From: Nocardiopsis_C rhodophaea
GTDB lineage: Bacteria > Actinomycetota > Actinomycetes > Streptosporangiales > Streptosporangiaceae
Length of the DNA: 64,000 nucleotides
Assembly: GCF_039530945.1 (NCBI RefSeq)
Contig: NZ_BAAAPC010000022.1
Span: 40,061 to 104,060, forward strand
Direction: 5' to 3'
This document shows, piece by piece, positions 16,456-25,495 of this stretch; within the stretch, counting starts at the first letter, position 1; every line of letters starts with the position of its first letter. Below the pieces are notes generated by a model, which saw only the letters and a program-made list of their open reading frames with translations, did no database searches and was not told where the DNA came from. Both the position numbers and the translations under genes were made by a program.

Positions 16456-19125
16456 TTGTCCACACAAGCGGGAGCCGGTGCGCGCTGGACGCGCGGCATC
16501 ATCTCCCTGATCATCGTGCTCGGCGCCTTTGCCGCCGCATGGTTCATACCGCCCAAGCTGGGGCTCGACCTCAGCGGCGGCACGCAGATCGTCCTGCAGA
16601 CCGAGGACGGCCCCGACGGCACCCCCGCCAACGCCGAGAACACCGACAAGGTCATCGAGGTGCTCCGCCAGCGCATCGACAGCCTCGGTGTCAGTGAGGC
16701 GACGATGTCGCGCTCCGGCTCGGACCGGATTATCGTCGAGCTGCCCGGCGTGCAGGACCCGACCGAGGCCGCCGACATCCTCGGCCAGACCGCCCAGCTG
16801 ACGTTCCACCCCGTCCTCGGCGTCGCTCCGTCGGGGGGCGCCGGGATCGCGCCGCCCACGGGCGACAACGCCAACGCTCCCAGCAGCGAAGCCGACGACG
16901 CCAAGGCGCCGGCCGACGCCGCCAAGGAGAAGGAGGACGACAAGGGCGGCGATTCCGGCGGCAAGGACGCCAAGGACGAGAAGAAGGACTCCGGCGACAG
17001 CGGACTGTCCGATGAGCAGCTGCAGCAGATGCTGCAGGGCCAGGGCCAGCCGCCGGGCGGCGGCGGGCAACCCGCCGAGAACCCCGAGGACGTCAAGCTG
17101 ACCCTCCCGGATGACCAGGGGCAGCAGCTGCAGCTGGGGGCGACCGCCATCAAGGGCGACAAGGTCGCCAGCGCCAACGCCGTCCTCGACAGCACGACGC
17201 AGACGCAGTGGCAGGTCGACGTCTCCTTCCGTGGCGACGGCAAGGAGCAGTGGCGCAAGCTGACCGGCCAGGCCGCCTGCAACCCGATGGGTGACCCGAA
17301 GCGCCGCGTCGCCATCGTCCTGGACGACAAGATCATCTCGGCCCCCGAGGTCAACCAGGAGGTGGCCTGCGACACCGGCATGTCCGGCGGCTCGACCACC
17401 ATCACCAGCTCCACCTTCACCAAGGAGTCCGCCAACGAGCTGGCCGTCCTGATCGAGGGCGGTTCGCTGCCGCTGCCGGTCCAGGAGATCCAGCGCCAGA
17501 CCGTCGGCCCGACCCTCGGCGCCGACGCGATCAAGGCCAGTTTCATCGCCGGCGGTGTCGGCATCCTGCTCACGGCGATCTACATCTGCCTGGCTTACCG
17601 CTTCGTCGGTTTCCTCGCCTCCATCGCGCTGGCCTGCTACACGCTGATCGCCTACGCGGCGCTGGTCGCGCTCGGGGCGACGCTCACCCTGCCAGGTCTG
17701 GCCGGGTTCGTGCTCGCGATCGGCATGGCGATCGACGCCAACGTGCTGATCTTCGAGCGAGCGCGGGAAGAGCATCAACAGCAGAAGAAGATCTACGAGT
17801 CCAACAAGTCCGCCGGGATGATCGACGCCACCGAGGCCGAGACCGAGCAGGCCGAGGCCGGCGTGCTGTCCCGTCGCCGCCGCCGTGCGATCCCGCCGAA
17901 CCTGCAGAAGGCGTTCGTCAACGGGACGCAGAAGGCGTGGAGCGCCGTCATCGACACGAACATCACGACGCTCATCGCGGCGGCGCTGCTGTTCTTCCTG
18001 GCCTCCGGCAACGTCCAGGGCTTCGGTGTGACGCTGGGCCTGGGCACGCTGGCGTCGATGATCTCTGCGCTGATCATCGCCCGCGTGTTCGTGGAGTGGG
18101 CGGTCCGCCGCAGGGTGGTCCGCAAGCACCCCGCCATCAGCGGCATCTCCAAGATCAGTGGGGTCCGCGCCTGGCTGATCGAGCACAACCCCAACCTCAT
18201 GAAGCTGCGCAAGGTGTTCCTCGGCATCGCCGGCCTGGTCGTGGTGATCGCGGTCATCGGCGCGGTGGTGCGCCCGGCGAACTTCGGTGTGGAGTTCACC
18301 GGTGGTCGGGTCATGGACTTCACCACCGAGCAGAGCATCAGCGTCACCGACGCCCGCCAGACGGTCTCCGACGCCGGGTTCCCCAGTGCGGTGGTCCAGA
18401 AGTCCGGTGACGGCGACATCGCGGTGCGCACCGGCCCGATCAGCGACGCCGACGCCGAGAAGATCCAGAACGCCATCGGCGACGAGGCGGGCTCGGCCGA
18501 CCGCGTCAGCGACGAGAAGATCGGCCCGAGCATGGGCAACGAGCTGCGGAACAAGGCGGTGATCGCGCTGATCGCCGCGCTCGCCCTGCAGCTGGTCTAT
18601 CTTGCCTGGCGGTTCCGCTGGTCGTTCGGCCTGGCCACGATGATCTCGCTGGCGTTCAACCTCTCCGTGGTGATCGGCCTGTTCCTCTGGTTGGGCAAGC
18701 CGATCGACGGCGTGTTCCTCGCCGCCCTGCTGAGCGTCATCGGCTTCACGGTGAACGACGCGGTGGTCGTGATGGACCGCATCCGGGACGAATGGGCGCG
18801 CGACAGCAAATCCAGCTTCGTCTCGATCACCAACACGGCCATCTTGCACACCCTGCCGCGAACGGTGAACACCACTATCGGAGGCGTGTTCATCCTGGCG
18901 ACACTGGCGATCTTCGGTGGTTCGTCATTGCGCGACTTCTCCATCGCGATGCTGGTGGGTCTGATCACCGGTGTGCTGTCCACGATCACCGTGGCGGCGC
19001 CGCTGGCGATCTGGCTGCAGAAGTTCGACACGACCGAACCGCCGCACGTGCTCAAGGAGAAGAAGACCAAGCAGCGCAGGGAGATGCGCAGTGCTCGGGA
19101 GCAGACCGACGGTGCGGTCGTCTGA
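16456..19125 (+). CDS. secDF: SecD-SecF fusion, protein-export accessory subunit
   Basis: SecD and SecF pull exported proteins through SecYEG using the proton gradient. Here both are one 889-aa chain. The SecD half starts with helix IISLIIVLGAFAAAWFI and GLDLSGGTQIVLQTED, has an acidic/Gln-rich insert at about residues 120-200, and six helices including FVLAIGMAIDANVLIFERAREE. The SecF half starts near residue 590 (NFGVEFTGGRVMDF) and ends with VNDAVVVMDRIRDE and further helices. The TTG at 16456 is preceded by GAGAGG. Actinobacteria usually also have separate secD and secF beside ruvABC; this gene is not in that context and is probably a paralogue. Confidence 0.94.
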   Translation: MSTQAGAGARWTRGIISLIIVLGAFAAAWFIPPKLGLDLSGGTQIVLQTEDGPDGTPANAENTDKVIEVLRQRIDSLGVSEATMSRSGSDRIIVELPGVQDPTEAADILGQTAQLTFHPVLGVAPSGGAGIAPPTGDNANAPSSEADDAKAPADAAKEKEDDKGGDSGGKDAKDEKKDSGDSGLSDEQLQQMLQGQGQPPGGGGQPAENPEDVKLTLPDDQGQQLQLGATAIKGDKVASANAVLDSTTQTQWQVDVSFRGDGKEQWRKLTGQAACNPMGDPKRRVAIVLDDKIISAPEVNQEVACDTGMSGGSTTITSSTFTKESANELAVLIEGGSLPLPVQEIQRQTVGPTLGADAIKASFIAGGVGILLTAIYICLAYRFVGFLASIALACYTLIAYAALVALGATLTLPGLAGFVLAIGMAIDANVLIFERAREEHQQQKKIYESNKSAGMIDATEAETEQAEAGVLSRRRRRAIPPNLQKAFVNGTQKAWSAVIDTNITTLIAAALLFFLASGNVQGFGVTLGLGTLASMISALIIARVFVEWAVRRRVVRKHPAISGISKISGVRAWLIEHNPNLMKLRKVFLGIAGLVVVIAVIGAVVRPANFGVEFTGGRVMDFTTEQSISVTDARQTVSDAGFPSAVVQKSGDGDIAVRTGPISDADAEKIQNAIGDEAGSADRVSDEKIGPSMGNELRNKAVIALIAALALQLVYLAWRFRWSFGLATMISLAFNLSVVIGLFLWLGKPIDGVFLAALLSVIGFTVNDAVVVMDRIRDEWARDSKSSFVSITNTAILHTLPRTVNTTIGGVFILATLAIFGGSSLRDFSIAMLVGLITGVLSTITVAAPLAIWLQKFDTTEPPHVLKEKKTKQRREMRSAREQTDGAVV

Positions 19126-19150
19126 CCGGCGTGTGACCTAGGAATAGTAG

Positions 19151-19191
19151 GGGGTGGCCCCCGGCGGATCGGATCCGCCGGGGGCCACCCC
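19151..19191. terminator. strong palindromic terminator between convergent genes
   Basis: 20-bp arms 19151-19170 and 19172-19191 are perfect inverted copies around a single G, followed by CTATTCT. It lies 26 bp after the secDF stop and is a bidirectional terminator by form. Confidence 0.85.
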
Positions 19192-19200
19192 TATTCTCCG

Positions 19201-19260
19201 TTGATCTCGGCGCTATCGACCGAATTCTGGTGGGAATTCGGTCGATATCGCCGAGATCAA
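19201..19260. terminator. second long hairpin downstream of rsmI
   Basis: Arms 19201-19227 and 19234-19260 pair over 27 bp with one mismatch and a 6-base loop. It starts 10 bp after the first hairpin and ends 17 bp before the rsmI stop, so the two convergent genes are separated by back-to-back hairpins. It lacks a long T run. Confidence 0.75.
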
Positions 19261-19276
19261 CGAAGGAGGGAGCGCG

Positions 19277-20149
19277 TCAGCGGTGCACGGCGTCGTAGAC
19301 CTCGCGCTTGGGCAGCCCGAGATCCTTTGCCACCTCCTGGATGGCCCGCTTGCGCGGCACGCCCTCGGTTTCGCGCTCGGCGACGGCGGCGGCGAGGTCC
19401 TCCGGTTCCCGGGACACCGCCCGCGGCACGGCTCCGCCCACGACCAGCGTGATCTCCCCGCGCACCGTCCCGCTCGCCCATTCGGCCAGCTCGGCCAGGG
19501 GGCCGCGCCGCACCTCCTCGTAGGTCTTGGTGAGCTCCCGGCACACCGCAGCCGGACGGTCCGGCCCGAATGCCTCGGCCATCGCCCGCAGTGTCGCGGC
19601 CAGGCGGTGCGGGCTTTCGAAGAAGACCATGGTGCGGCGCTCGGTGGCCAATTCGGCGAGCCGCCCCGCCAGGCCCTTGCGCGGCGGGAAGCCCTCGAAG
19701 CAGAAGCGGTCGGTGGGGAGCCCGGACAGCACCAGCGCCGTGGTGACGGCGGAGGGGCCGGGGATGGCGGTGACGCGCACCCCCGCTTCCACGCAGGCGG
19801 TCACCAGCCGGTATCCGGGGTCGGAGACGCCGGGCATTCCGGCGTCGGTCACCACCAGCACATCGCGTCCGGCGCGCAGCTCGTCGATGAGCTCGGCGGC
19901 TCGGCGGGTCTCGTTGGCGTCGTAGTAGGAGACAATGCGCGCCCCGGTCTCACCACCCAGCCGAATGCCCAGGCGCGAGGCGAACTGGCGCAGCCGCCGT
20001 GTATCCTCCGCCGCGATGATGTCGGCGTCGCGGAGCGCCTCCAGAAGTCGCGGCTGCGCGTCGCCGCTGTGCCCGATGGGGATACCCGCCAGCGTCAGCG
20101 TTCCGGACTCTGTGGCACCCGCGTCACCCGTAGTGGCCCCTGCGGTCAC
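19277..20149 (-). CDS. rsmI: 16S rRNA C1402 2'-O-methyltransferase
   Basis: RsmI methylates the ribose of C1402 in the decoding centre. The 290-aa tetrapyrrole-methylase-fold protein has AGIPIGHSGDAQPRLLEAL, IIAAEDTRRLRQF, SYYDANE, VTDAGMPGVSDPGYRLV and FEGFPPRKG. The GTG at 20149 has GGGTGAAAA just before it. It is divergent from the Pmt gene, with 88 bp between the starts, the usual rsmI-pmt arrangement in actinobacteria. Confidence 0.95.
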   Translation of the reverse strand: MTAGATTGDAGATESGTLTLAGIPIGHSGDAQPRLLEALRDADIIAAEDTRRLRQFASRLGIRLGGETGARIVSYYDANETRRAAELIDELRAGRDVLVVTDAGMPGVSDPGYRLVTACVEAGVRVTAIPGPSAVTTALVLSGLPTDRFCFEGFPPRKGLAGRLAELATERRTMVFFESPHRLAATLRAMAEAFGPDRPAAVCRELTKTYEEVRRGPLAELAEWASGTVRGEITLVVGGAVPRAVSREPEDLAAAVAERETEGVPRKRAIQEVAKDLGLPKREVYDAVHR

Positions 20150-20237
20150 TTTTCACCCGATCCATAAGCGCTACGGTTGGCTTGCCCCTTCCGTCGGCCG
20201 ACGGATCGGCGTTCCCAACCATCTCCGAGACAACTCT

Positions 20238-21881
20238 ATGAGCGAGATGACCACAACAGCACCCGCAGTCGCTTCCGAATCGGCCCCGACCTCGCAGAAC
20301 TCCGCCCGCGCGCGGCTGGTGCCGCCGATGCCGCAGCCTGTCTGGGCGGGGTGGCTGGGTGCTGTCCTGGTTGCGCTGCTCGCCGGGGCGCTGCGCTTCG
20401 TCCGGCTGGGCGTGCCCGGGCAGATCTATTTCGACGAGACGTACTACGCCAAGGACGCGTTCTCGCTGTGGAAGTTCGGCTACGAGCACGAGACGCTGGA
20501 AAACGCCGACCAGGTGCTGGCGCAGGGCGGCAAGGAGATCTGGACCGGCGGCGGCGACTTCGTCGTGCATCCGCCGCTGGGCAAGTGGATGATCGCGCTG
20601 GGCGACCATGTGTGGGGCCTGCTGCCGTTCGGTGAATCCATGACGCCGACCGGCTGGCGGGTGGCGGCGGCCGTGTTCGGTGCGCTGTCGGTGCTGCTGC
20701 TGGTGCGGCTCGCCCTGCGGATGACGCGGTCGTGGCTGCTGGGCTGCACGGCGGGCCTGATCATGGCGCTGGACGGGCTGCACTTCACCATGAGCCGCAT
20801 CGCCATGGTGGACATCTTCGTGACGTTCTGGATCCTCGCCGGGTTCACGTGTCTGGTGATCGACCGCGACCGGGCGCGGGAGCGGCTCGGCGATCTGGCC
20901 GACGCGGGGAACCGGGCGGTCGGCTTTTTGGGGGTGCGGTGGTGGCGGCTGGGCGCGGGGCTGTGTCTCGGCCTGGCCATCGGAACCAAGTGGTCGGCGC
21001 TCTTTTACCTGGCCGCGTTCGGCCTGCTCACGGTGGCGTGGGATTACGGGGCGCGGCGCGGCGCCGCGCAGCAGGGCGCGGGGTGGCGCTGGTTCGTATA
21101 CGACGCGGTTCCGGCGTTCTTCCAGATGGTGGGCGTGGCCGCGGTCACGTACGTCGCCACCTGGACGGGGTGGCTGGTGACCTCCGGCGGCTATGACCGC
21201 GGCTGGGCCGCCGAGCACACCGCGAACGGCATTGTGGGCGCGCTGCCCGCCTGGGCGCGCGGGCCGCTCGACGCGCTCATCAGCCTGGTGCACTACCACT
21301 CCGAGATCATGAACTTCCACACGCACTTGTCGCAGCCGCACGACTATGCGTCCAAGCCGTGGGAGTGGCTGATCATGCGCACCCCGGTCGCCTTCTATTA
21401 CGACGGCGAGGGCGGCGGCTGCGGCGCGGCCAAGTGCTCCTCGGCGATCCTGGGCATCGGCACCCCGGCCGTGTGGTGGCTGAGCATCGCCGCCCTGGTG
21501 GTGATGGTCGGCTGGTGGGTGATCTACCGCGACTGGCGCGCGGGGGCGGTGCTGCTGGGCGTGGCGGCCGGGTGGCTGCCGTGGTTCGCCTACCCGGACC
21601 GGACCATGTTCGTGTTCTACGCGCTTCCGATCCTGCCGTTCCTGGCGCTGGCGATCGTGCTGACGCTGGGGCTGATCATGGGGGCGGGAGAGGACAGCCC
21701 GCGGTATTCCCCGTGGATCCGGGTGATCGGCGGAGTGGTGTTCGGCGTGGTGCTGCTGGTCATCATCGCCGACTTCGCCTTCATGTACCCGGTGCTGAGC
21801 GCGGAGACGATCCCCTACGACGAGTGGGCGGCGCGCATGTGGTTCCCGACCTGGATCTATGGGAACGGCGGGCCGTCGTGA
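20238..21881 (+). CDS. protein O-mannosyltransferase (Pmt family), polyprenol-phosphate-mannose dependent
   Basis: The 547-aa GT39 integral membrane enzyme moves mannose from polyprenyl-phosphate to Ser/Thr of exported proteins. The first outer loop carries the DE pair (YFDETYYAKDAF) and HPPLGKWMIALG, followed by about ten helices and a loop with FHTHLSQPHDYASKPWEWL. ATG 20238 is used; ATG 20247 is also possible since GAGCGAG precedes it. It is divergent from rsmI. Substrates may include the exported lipoproteins and peptidases of this genome. Confidence 0.93.
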   Translation: MSEMTTTAPAVASESAPTSQNSARARLVPPMPQPVWAGWLGAVLVALLAGALRFVRLGVPGQIYFDETYYAKDAFSLWKFGYEHETLENADQVLAQGGKEIWTGGGDFVVHPPLGKWMIALGDHVWGLLPFGESMTPTGWRVAAAVFGALSVLLLVRLALRMTRSWLLGCTAGLIMALDGLHFTMSRIAMVDIFVTFWILAGFTCLVIDRDRARERLGDLADAGNRAVGFLGVRWWRLGAGLCLGLAIGTKWSALFYLAAFGLLTVAWDYGARRGAAQQGAGWRWFVYDAVPAFFQMVGVAAVTYVATWTGWLVTSGGYDRGWAAEHTANGIVGALPAWARGPLDALISLVHYHSEIMNFHTHLSQPHDYASKPWEWLIMRTPVAFYYDGEGGGCGAAKCSSAILGIGTPAVWWLSIAALVVMVGWWVIYRDWRAGAVLLGVAAGWLPWFAYPDRTMFVFYALPILPFLALAIVLTLGLIMGAGEDSPRYSPWIRVIGGVVFGVVLLVIIADFAFMYPVLSAETIPYDEWAARMWFPTWIYGNGGPS

Positions 21882-22202
21882 GCCACGGCACCGCGCGCTC
21901 CGCTGCTACGGCGGGACCGAATACCCATTAGTGCGGTGCCACCGACAAATCAACAAGGAGCACACCCCGAATTGGCCAGAGTTTGACGACTTGGATTTCC
22001 TGGCGGGAAAGCCTCGGCAACCCCCGTATACGGCTGGTAGTGTCATGCACCGGTTGCGGTTGTGGTTTCCATGGATGCCTAAGGCGCCTCGCGGAACTTA
22101 CACATGGGCGCTGGTCATTTGGGCGGAAACTCCCGGGGACGGCGTCCAGCAACCCGGAGCCAGCAGGGTGCGGCTCCGTTGTAGTCCCCAAAGGGAGAGC
22201 AG
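21882..22202. other. 321-bp gap carrying the cold-shock gene leader
   Basis: No gene is supported. The last part is GGAGAGCAG ahead of the cold-shock ATG. The stretch is less GC-rich than its neighbours and has short complementary segments, so a structured 5' leader, as in other cold-shock genes, is possible. No known riboswitch consensus was recognised. Confidence 0.35.
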
Positions 22203-22406
22203 ATGGCTCAGGGCACCGTGAAGTGGTTCAACTCTGAGAAGGGTTTCGGGTTCATCGCCGTTGAGGGTGGCGGCCCGGACGTGTTCGTTCACTACTCGGC
22301 GATCGCGGGTACCGGCTTCCGGAACCTGGAAGAAGACCAGAAGGTCGAGTTCGAGATTACGCAGGGCCCGAAGGGCCCGCAGGCGTCCGACGTCCACACG
22401 CTGTAG
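22203..22406 (+). CDS. cold-shock domain protein (CspA family)
   Basis: The 67-aa single OB-fold RNA/DNA chaperone has RNP1 KGFGFIAV and RNP2 DVFVHYSAI, the standard pair, preceded by MAQGTVKWFNSE. The length is exactly that of actinobacterial Csp proteins, and GGGAGAG lies 6 bp upstream. A 12-bp-stem terminator follows after 20 bp, so it is monocistronic. Confidence 0.97.
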   Translation: MAQGTVKWFNSEKGFGFIAVEGGGPDVFVHYSAIAGTGFRNLEEDQKVEFEITQGPKGPQASDVHTL

Positions 22407-22426
22407 TTCGCCTGATTCGTTCCTCG

Positions 22427-22455
22427 GCCCTTCGCCCGTTTTTCGGGCGAAGGGC
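22427..22455 (+). terminator. terminator of the cold-shock gene
   Basis: 12-bp perfect stem (GCCCTTCGCCCG with its complement) around a TTTTT loop, 20 bp after the stop codon. Confidence 0.88.
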
Positions 22456-22499
22456 TGTTGCGTGGGCCCGGGTCGACGCCCACGGGCCGGGGCGGTCCG

Positions 22500-23354
22500 T
22501 CACCGGGCGGTCTCGCGGTCGGGGTCAGGATCACCATCCCCGCCGAGTTCACGCACCCGCTCGTCGAGGATGGCCACCTGGTCACTGAGCGCCTCGATCC
22601 TGGCCATCAGCTGATCGTGCAGGTGCTGTTCGATCTTCTGGTCCTCCGCCCAGCGCCCATTGTCGACCTCGTCCTGGAGCGACGTCACGATGACGCCGAT
22701 GATCAGGTTGAGCACGATGAACGCGCTGATCACGATCACCACGACGAAGTAGAGCCAGGCGTAGGGCGCCTGGTCGATCACCGCGTTGGAGACTTCGGGC
22801 CAGTCCTCGGTGGTCAGCAGCCGGAACACGGTGTACAGGGCGATACCGACATTGCCGAAGAACTCCGGGGCGTGCTCCCTGAAGAGGTTGGCCCCCATCA
22901 CCGCCGACGTGTAGATGATCACGAAGAGCAGGGCGATGACCGTGCCGAGTCCGGGGACCGCGCGAAACAGGGCGTTGACAATGGTGCGCATCTGCGGGAT
23001 CACGCTGATCAACCGGAGCAGGCGCAGCGTCCGCACAACGGAGAACCCCGAAGTGGCGGGAATGAGGGACACCCCCACGACGACGACGTCGAACCAGTTC
23101 CACGGTTCACGAAAGAACACCCCGCCGCGGGCGCACAATTTGAGCAGCAGTTCGACGACGAAGAATCCGACGAAGACGTGCTCGGCCATCACGAAGAGAG
23201 TGGTGAACTGATCCGCATGCGCATCGTAGGTCTGCAGCCCGAGGACTGCGCCGTTGAGCATGATCATCGTGATGACCGCGTTCTGGAACCACCCGGCGTC
23301 AACGATCCGGCGAGCCCCGTCCCGGAACGCACCCACGGACATCCATTCCCCCAT
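22500..23354 (-). CDS. six-helix voltage-gated-type cation channel subunit
   Basis: The 284-aa protein has the S1-S6 layout of bacterial NaChBac-like channels. S4 is SVVRTLRLLRLISVIPQMR, with Arg at every third position. The pore loop is FRLLTTEDWPEV, an acidic selectivity filter of the TxExW type. S6 is VVIVISAFIVLNLIIGVIV, followed by a C-terminal coiled coil (MARIEALSDQVAILDERVREL) that would assemble a tetramer. ATG 23354 is preferred over an upstream ATG at 23459 because the extension is poorly structured. Ion choice (Na+ or Ca2+) cannot be fixed. It is divergent from a PAP2 phosphatase. Confidence 0.92.
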   Translation of the reverse strand: MGEWMSVGAFRDGARRIVDAGWFQNAVITMIMLNGAVLGLQTYDAHADQFTTLFVMAEHVFVGFFVVELLLKLCARGGVFFREPWNWFDVVVVGVSLIPATSGFSVVRTLRLLRLISVIPQMRTIVNALFRAVPGLGTVIALLFVIIYTSAVMGANLFREHAPEFFGNVGIALYTVFRLLTTEDWPEVSNAVIDQAPYAWLYFVVVIVISAFIVLNLIIGVIVTSLQDEVDNGRWAEDQKIEQHLHDQLMARIEALSDQVAILDERVRELGGDGDPDPDRETAR

Positions 23355-23496
23355 ATTCACCCCGGACACTGCGGATCTTCCATCAGAAAAGATCCCCGCC
23401 AACCCTAATGTCAGCTCCGGCCCGCGTCGTTGGGCCGCGACCCGCTCCACAGCGGGCATCTAGACTGGAGCGGCTTTGGCGGGAGGTGAGCGGCAG

Positions 23497-24282
23497 GTGC
23501 GGGCTTGGCTGGGTGCGGTCTGGTGGCGACCGCACGCGGTGGGGATCGCCGTCGCCGCGATTGTGCTCTTCGTAGTCACGGTGCAGGTCATCACCTATGG
23601 CCTGGTCACCGTGTTCGACGCCCCGGTGCACGCCTACTTCGACGCCCACCAGCCGCGGGGCGTGGCCCAGTGGGCGGCGGTCACCGCCGCCCGCCTCGGC
23701 CAGCGGGGTGTGACCATTCCCCTGCTGGCGGTCGCGGGGGGTTGGGCGAGCCTCCGGTGGCGCGACCCACGCCCGGTTGTGGCCACTGTCACCGGATTGG
23801 CGGCGCTCGCGTCGCTCGGCACTCTGCTGAAGGTGTATGTGGGGCGCACGCCGCCCGTTCTGGACGTGGACACCGTCAACGCCGGCGTCGGCAACATCAC
23901 CGCCTGGCTGGCCTCGACCCTCACCGTCGGCGCGCCCCCCTTCGAGGGGTTCGTCTCCTACCCGTCCGGGCACACCGCCAACGCCGCCCTCACCTTCCCC
24001 CTCCTCGCCTGGCTGCTGTTCGGGGCGAGCGGCGTGCGCCCCGACGCGGTGGCGCTGCGCCGCGCGCTGCTGGGCTCGATTCTGCCCGTGATGCTGGTGG
24101 GCACGTTGATGGTGGTCCTCGACTACCACTGGGTCAGCGAGGTGCTGGGCGGGATGGCGCTGGGCGCCATCGTGGCGCTGACCGGCCGACTCGTGCTGGG
24201 TCCCGGCCGGGCACCCGCTGCCGCGGGCGAGCGTCGTCTCGTGGTCCGGTCCCCTGTCCGCGCGCCGCGGGAGAGCGGTTAA
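23497..24282 (+). CDS. PAP2-superfamily membrane phosphatase
   Basis: The 261-aa multi-helix protein carries the full acid phosphatase signature: KVYVGRTPP, SYPSGHTAN and DYHWVSEVLGG. Such enzymes remove phosphate from undecaprenyl diphosphate, phosphatidate or similar lipids at the outer face of the membrane. GTG 23497 lies 10 bp after GGAGG. It runs toward tatB with 48 bp between, which may be an operon. The lipid substrate is not decided by sequence. Confidence 0.9.
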   Translation: MRAWLGAVWWRPHAVGIAVAAIVLFVVTVQVITYGLVTVFDAPVHAYFDAHQPRGVAQWAAVTAARLGQRGVTIPLLAVAGGWASLRWRDPRPVVATVTGLAALASLGTLLKVYVGRTPPVLDVDTVNAGVGNITAWLASTLTVGAPPFEGFVSYPSGHTANAALTFPLLAWLLFGASGVRPDAVALRRALLGSILPVMLVGTLMVVLDYHWVSEVLGGMALGAIVALTGRLVLGPGRAPAAAGERRLVVRSPVRAPRESG

Positions 24283-24330
24283 CCTGCTTAGAGGTCGAGG
24301 CGGCCACGATCGGTCAGTGAAGGGGTAGGC

Positions 24331-24648
24331 ATGTTGAACATCGGTGCGGGTGAGTTTCTCCTGCTCGGTGCCCTGGCACTGCTGATCTTCGGCCCCGACC
24401 AGCTCCCGAAGGCCGCGGCGCAGGTGGGGCGGGTACTGCGGCAGCTGCGCACCATGGCCGACAGCGCCAAGAACGACCTCCGCGAGGGACTGGGACCGGA
24501 GTTCAAGGACTTCGACGTGCAGGACCTTAACCCCAAACGGTTCGTGCAGAAGCACTTCTGGGAGGCCGGTGACGACGAGGTCGAGGCGCGCCGCCCGGCC
24601 TCGCAGCTGAACGGCAAGCGGCCGCCGTTCGACCCTGAGGCGACCTGA
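24331..24648 (+). CDS. tatB: twin-arginine translocase subunit TatB
   Basis: The 105-aa protein has one N-terminal helix (GEFLLLGALALLIFGPDQLPK), the FGP hinge and an amphipathic helix AAAQVGRVLRQLRTMADSAKNDL. The next segment LREGLGPEFKDFDVQDLNPK is the form seen in actinobacterial TatB, longer than TatA. It helps receive folded Tat substrates at TatC. No tatA or tatC is nearby. Confidence 0.92.
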   Translation: MLNIGAGEFLLLGALALLIFGPDQLPKAAAQVGRVLRQLRTMADSAKNDLREGLGPEFKDFDVQDLNPKRFVQKHFWEAGDDEVEARRPASQLNGKRPPFDPEAT

Positions 24649-24727
24649 GCGGGAATTCTTTGGGCCGGGCCGGATCCTCTGTCCGCCCGACCGGACGAAC
24701 GGGCCGCGTCCGTTGCCGCCAGCGGGG

Positions 24728-25285
24728 TCAGCCGAACATCAAGACGAGGAACAGGCCCAGCCCCAGGACGATCACCGAGCCGATCATCACCGTCGGGGAT
24801 CCCACGGTCGCGATGAGCAGCTCGGCCCCCAGCGATCCGCCGAGGGCGGCGGCCGCCCACGGCCAGCGCGGGGTCGGCTCCCAGTCGTTGCGGCGCTCGC
24901 GGTAGGCGGTGATCACCGCGGCCACGCCGATCAGCCCCCAGAAGGCCAGGTGCCAGAAGGCGCGGGTGACCTCCTCGATGTAGTCGGCCCAGCTCCCGAG
25001 GAACATGACGAACAGCACGGTGGCGGTGACCAGCCGCCAGTGGTGGCGGGTCGGCTCGACGGGGATGGCCTTGCGCCGGGCCGGGGTCGCGCGTCGGAAG
25101 CGCTCGGCCGCGAGCGGCGGCTCGGCGTCCTCCGCCTCGGCGCGTCCCGCCGACGGCGTCGGCTCGGCCGACTCATCGGGCAGGTGGTAGCCGCCCGCCG
25201 CCTCGCCCTCGGGGTACTCGCGACCGGGCGGGCCGGGGGTTCGCGGAGGGTGGTCGGGGGTGGGGTCGTCCGGGTAACCGGGCAC
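24728..25285 (-). CDS. hypothetical four-helix membrane protein
   Basis: The 185-aa protein has a Pro-rich, charged N-terminal tail of about 80 residues, then four hydrophobic segments (LVTATVLFVMFLGSW, AFWHLAFWGLIGVAAVITAY, WPWAAAALGGSLGAELLIATV, VMIGSVIVLGLGLFLVLMFG). The GTG at 25285 has GAGAGGGG upstream; the longer frame lacks such a site. No family is recognised. It converges with tatB, leaving 79 bp between the stops. Confidence 0.75.
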   Translation of the reverse strand: MPGYPDDPTPDHPPRTPGPPGREYPEGEAAGGYHLPDESAEPTPSAGRAEAEDAEPPLAAERFRRATPARRKAIPVEPTRHHWRLVTATVLFVMFLGSWADYIEEVTRAFWHLAFWGLIGVAAVITAYRERRNDWEPTPRWPWAAAALGGSLGAELLIATVGSPTVMIGSVIVLGLGLFLVLMFG

Positions 25286-25495
25286 GGTTGGCGCCCCTCT
25301 CAGTCTCGCCCGGGGGTGGGGGTCACATGAAGTGACTACCCGACGGCGCCGTCCCGGAACCGCTGGGCGGCGTCTCCATCGCCGCGGTCGTCGGGCGTGA
25401 CAGCGCTCCCCTCGCCTCCCCGCGGCCCAGGTCCGCACGGCGGGCGCGGCGGCTTTTCTCCTCCGTCTCGCCGCGCCCGCCGGACCCGGGGCACG

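Noticed and set aside
16411..18849. 812-codon open frame antisense to secDF
   Set aside because: Low-complexity Asp/Gly/Arg composition and full overlap with a clear secDF gene.
21882..22202. Riboswitch upstream of the cold-shock gene
   Set aside because: Short complementary pieces exist but no consensus of a known class was recognised; kept only as a possible structured leader.
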